Assembly: GCA_019828545.1 (NCBI GenBank)
Contig: JACVRA010000179.1
Span: 203,191 to 267,190 of the forward strand
DNA: 64,000 bases
Direction: 5' to 3'
From: Paracamarosporium sp. OC-R06-R3
Taxonomy: Eukaryota; Ascomycota; Dothideomycetes; Pleosporales; Didymosphaeriaceae
Part shown: positions 61,930-64,000 of the stretch, in pieces
Position numbering within the stretch: the first letter of the stretch is position 1
Layout: every line of letters begins with the position of its first letter
Notes under the pieces: model-generated
Told to the model about the DNA's origin: nothing
Seen by the model: the letters and a program-made list of their open reading frames with translations, nothing else
The model's database searches: none
Translations under genes and position numbers: made by a program

Positions 61930-63741
61930 TCAATAATCAAAGTTTTCAAAGATCACAACTTTTCCTTCCAACCAAGTCAAAAGCTCTTTTCGCAACGTGC
62001 CTCCGGCGCACAGATAATAAGATCCCGCTCCTTGGATATCTAGGTCCGCCTTTTCCAGTCTTCTCATACTAATCCTTACTCCTTTGGTCCGCAATTTTTC
62101 GATTTTGACGTCAGAATCAGGTATTGCGATGTTGCTAGTAAAAAACACTTCCGTACATTTGGCGAGGTCTGGATATGTCTCCAACGTGTCCAAAACCAGA
62201 TCAATGTCTGCCAGCCGAGTGGTCCACAAAAGTTTTAAACGATCGGGTCGCACATCCAAATTTCCAAGCTGGCCAAGCAGCGGTGTGATACCAACACCAC
62301 CAGCGATAAATGGCGTGGTATGCTTGACATCTGATGCCTGTTCGATTACAAAATCTCCACCAATGCCCACAATCGGTATCTCGAAGTCTGCGCGATCGTT
62401 CTGTCGGGATAAGTAGCCTGTCACAACGCCCACATTTCTAATCGTTATATCGAACTCTTTCTGAAACTCGTCTGCAGACGGTGTTGACGAAATGGTGAAG
62501 GTTCGCACAAAATCGTCGTTTAGACTTCGTGGGTCGTCATCGCGCATGTGTGAATAGCCAGAATCTAGATCTTGGGAGAAGTCAAAGGCTACCCACTGTC
62601 CGGGCGAATAATGCAATCCATCTGGAACAGAAAATGTGAAGCGTGAGATTCTTGGACTTATTCGGACCTTCTTGATAAGTCGGGCCATCTTCCGTGTAGC
62701 TAAAACTGAAGCCTTCAAGTTACCTTCAGAAGCCAGCATCCGAACCAGTGGATTGTAGGGTGACGGAATCTTTCGGGTCCCGCGAAGCGGAAGACCTTGT
62801 TTGACGTGACGCGCCTCTCCAATTTTAATCTTCACGGCTAGATTACTCCCAGGTAACAGCGCAGCCGCGTCACTACCAACTAACACTTCGGTAGTTCCAG
62901 TTATGTAGACCACATCACCCGATTCATAGTCCGGAAAAGTAATGCCAATCTTTGGGTTAACGAGTAAGTTGCCAAGTGATTGGTACAAGCGATTACCGGA
63001 ATACTCTGGGTACGCAATCTCGTTGTCAGAGATGATGCGCACAAAGCCCGCAGGCCCTCCTCTGTGATTTGTATCCATGTCTTCGGATACGCTTGTCGTA
63101 AGGAAGAACATATCTGACTTCAAGATCAGCGCTTTAGCCTCTTCCGAAAGACTTTCGGATTGCGAGAGAAGAGTCGACGTGACCAATGCAGGCTGGATGT
63201 GGTATTGATTCAGATATTTAGGGCAGTTCCCCAGACTTTGCTCAATCTTCGTGATTAGCTGTACTTGGTCTTGCTTCTCAGGCATCCCCGCTGGCCTTGC
63301 GTAGTTCCCTTCGACTTCAACATTCACCTCATTGATACATCCGGCTATCATGCGGCCAAAGATCTTCACTCTTTTCCTTTCCATGAGGTCGATTGTTAGT
63401 CCGGCTACCATCTTCTCCTTGCCTGGAATCATTTCTCCTTTTCCTTCTTGGCCTAACAAGGCATGAACAACAGGATCGTGGGCCGCATCGATAATTGTGC
63501 GCGTTCCAATGATACCACCTCCTAACATTTCCGAAAAGCCTTGATTTCCACCCCACAATGAAGTCCATGGTCGATCCTGCGAATCCAGTGTGCCGATGGC
63601 AAGCAACGGCGCTTGTTGGAGTCGGAAAGCCGCCTGAGGCGTAAGCATCGTTGACGTAGGATTGTCAAGGTACGGAACGTGTAGGAGCTTTTGCATCTTC
63701 GTCTCGCCCTCGTGAAAAGACATGCCTAAGGAGAAAGCCAT
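61930..63741 (-). CDS. PNPOx-like / FNR fusion oxidoreductase (603 aa)
   Basis: Single exon on the minus strand. The N-terminal about 330 residues form a pyridoxamine 5'-phosphate oxidase-like FMN-binding split barrel (PLLAIGTLDSQDRPWTSLWGG; FFLTTSVSEDMDTNHRGGPAGFVRI; LYQSLGNLLVNPKIGITFPDYESGD). The C-terminal part is a ferredoxin-reductase FAD/NAD(P) module: HYSPGQWVAFDF, VRTFTISSTPS (FAD-binding RxxS-type), FEIPIVGIGGDF, and FIAGGVGITPLLGQL for the dinucleotide. It ends with YYLCAGGTLRKELLTWL and lacks any 2Fe-2S ferredoxin domain. Two flavins in one chain suggest an NAD(P)H-to-FMN electron relay. The reaction is unknown; related bacterial and fungal proteins are annotated oxidoreductase FAD-binding domain proteins. 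Confidence 0.9.
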   Translation of the reverse strand: MAFSLGMSFHEGETKMQKLLHVPYLDNPTSTMLTPQAAFRLQQAPLLAIGTLDSQDRPWTSLWGGNQGFSEMLGGGIIGTRTIIDAAHDPVVHALLGQEGKGEMIPGKEKMVAGLTIDLMERKRVKIFGRMIAGCINEVNVEVEGNYARPAGMPEKQDQVQLITKIEQSLGNCPKYLNQYHIQPALVTSTLLSQSESLSEEAKALILKSDMFFLTTSVSEDMDTNHRGGPAGFVRIISDNEIAYPEYSGNRLYQSLGNLLVNPKIGITFPDYESGDVVYITGTTEVLVGSDAAALLPGSNLAVKIKIGEARHVKQGLPLRGTRKIPSPYNPLVRMLASEGNLKASVLATRKMARLIKKVRISPRISRFTFSVPDGLHYSPGQWVAFDFSQDLDSGYSHMRDDDPRSLNDDFVRTFTISSTPSADEFQKEFDITIRNVGVVTGYLSRQNDRADFEIPIVGIGGDFVIEQASDVKHTTPFIAGGVGITPLLGQLGNLDVRPDRLKLLWTTRLADIDLVLDTLETYPDLAKCTEVFFTSNIAIPDSDVKIEKLRTKGVRISMRRLEKADLDIQGAGSYYLCAGGTLRKELLTWLEGKVVIFENFDY

Positions 63742-64000
63742 GACGATCTACTTTTGCGAGGCTGCTTTACTTCGTAGGACTCGGTGATTTACATCTACTC
63801 AAGGAGCCAGATATATTGGGAAGCGCTGCTCATGTATTTATCAGTCTTATGAGATCTTTGCCGAACGTTGCAAGGGCTTAGCAATCGCAGTCGGCATCCA
63901 GAAGAGGTAACAAAGCACGGAGACCATACGGAGCGGCAGCGGGACGGCATCGTGAGCTGCACTTGCGTTAACGTGTTTAACCAGTCATGCGCCAACACCA
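63742..64000. other. Upstream region at the window edge
   Basis: 259 nt, presumably the promoter of the fusion oxidoreductase. No further gene can be supported before the window ends. Confidence 0.5.

Overview
The window is from a filamentous ascomycete nuclear genome. Its genes carry short introns (about 45-115 nt, GT...AG, often with CTAAC-like branch points), 5'-to-3' intergenic spacers of 0.3-2.8 kb, and protein families typical of Pezizomycotina (COX15, HSE1, PAK kinase, SAT4/rhodopsin membrane proteins, Zn2Cys6 regulators, LaeA-like methyltransferases, CFEM-less secretome genes). The flavour of the proteins suggests a Dothideomycete, possibly Pleosporales; this is an impression from family resemblance, not a computed placement. 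No rRNA, tRNA, CRISPR or intact transposon was found.

Layout. Positions 1-18.4 kb are a conserved housekeeping block: cytochrome b5 (124-936, -), the ESCRT-0 subunit HSE1 (1866-3936, -), a Ste20-type PAK kinase (5393-8231, -), a dihydroxyacetone-synthase-like transketolase (10551-12887, -), a large BTB/POZ protein (13558-16502, -) and, divergently, mitochondrial haem A synthase COX15 (16910-18441, +). A 2 kb spacer with a degenerate 163-bp tandem duplication separates this from the accessory part.

Positions 20.4-33.8 kb look like a small secondary-metabolite gene cluster with no PKS, NRPS or classical terpene synthase: a secreted BBE-type FAD oxidase, a SAT4/rhodopsin-type membrane protein, a LaeA-like SAM methyltransferase, an alpha/beta hydrolase, a UbiA-superfamily membrane prenyltransferase/terpene-cyclase-like protein, a cytochrome P450 and a short-chain dehydrogenase. 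Two pairs are divergent across 500-550 bp promoters. The UbiA-type enzyme resembles the fungal family that contains the membrane-bound sesquiterpene cyclase of fumagillin biosynthesis, so it is the best candidate for the scaffold-forming enzyme. This cluster is the most interesting system in the window.

Positions 31.3-32.1 kb hold decayed direct repeats, and 33.8-63.7 kb is a looser accessory region: a membrane-anchored protein with a fucose-lectin-like C-terminal half, two MFS sugar transporters (one with a 15-nt microexon), a secretory lipase, a Zn2Cys6 regulator, a secreted amidohydrolase, a 1097-residue Ser/Thr-rich protein with a 66-bp minisatellite and a perfect 17-bp hairpin enclosing its stop codon, a secreted type-B carboxylesterase, an unrecognised 175-residue protein and a PNPOx-FNR fusion reductase. 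Several of these (lipase, regulator, amidohydrolase, transporters) could form a nutrient-acquisition or detoxification group.

All exon boundaries were joined by hand using splice-site consensus and reading-frame continuity; none is supported by transcripts here. All family calls are by eye, without database searches.
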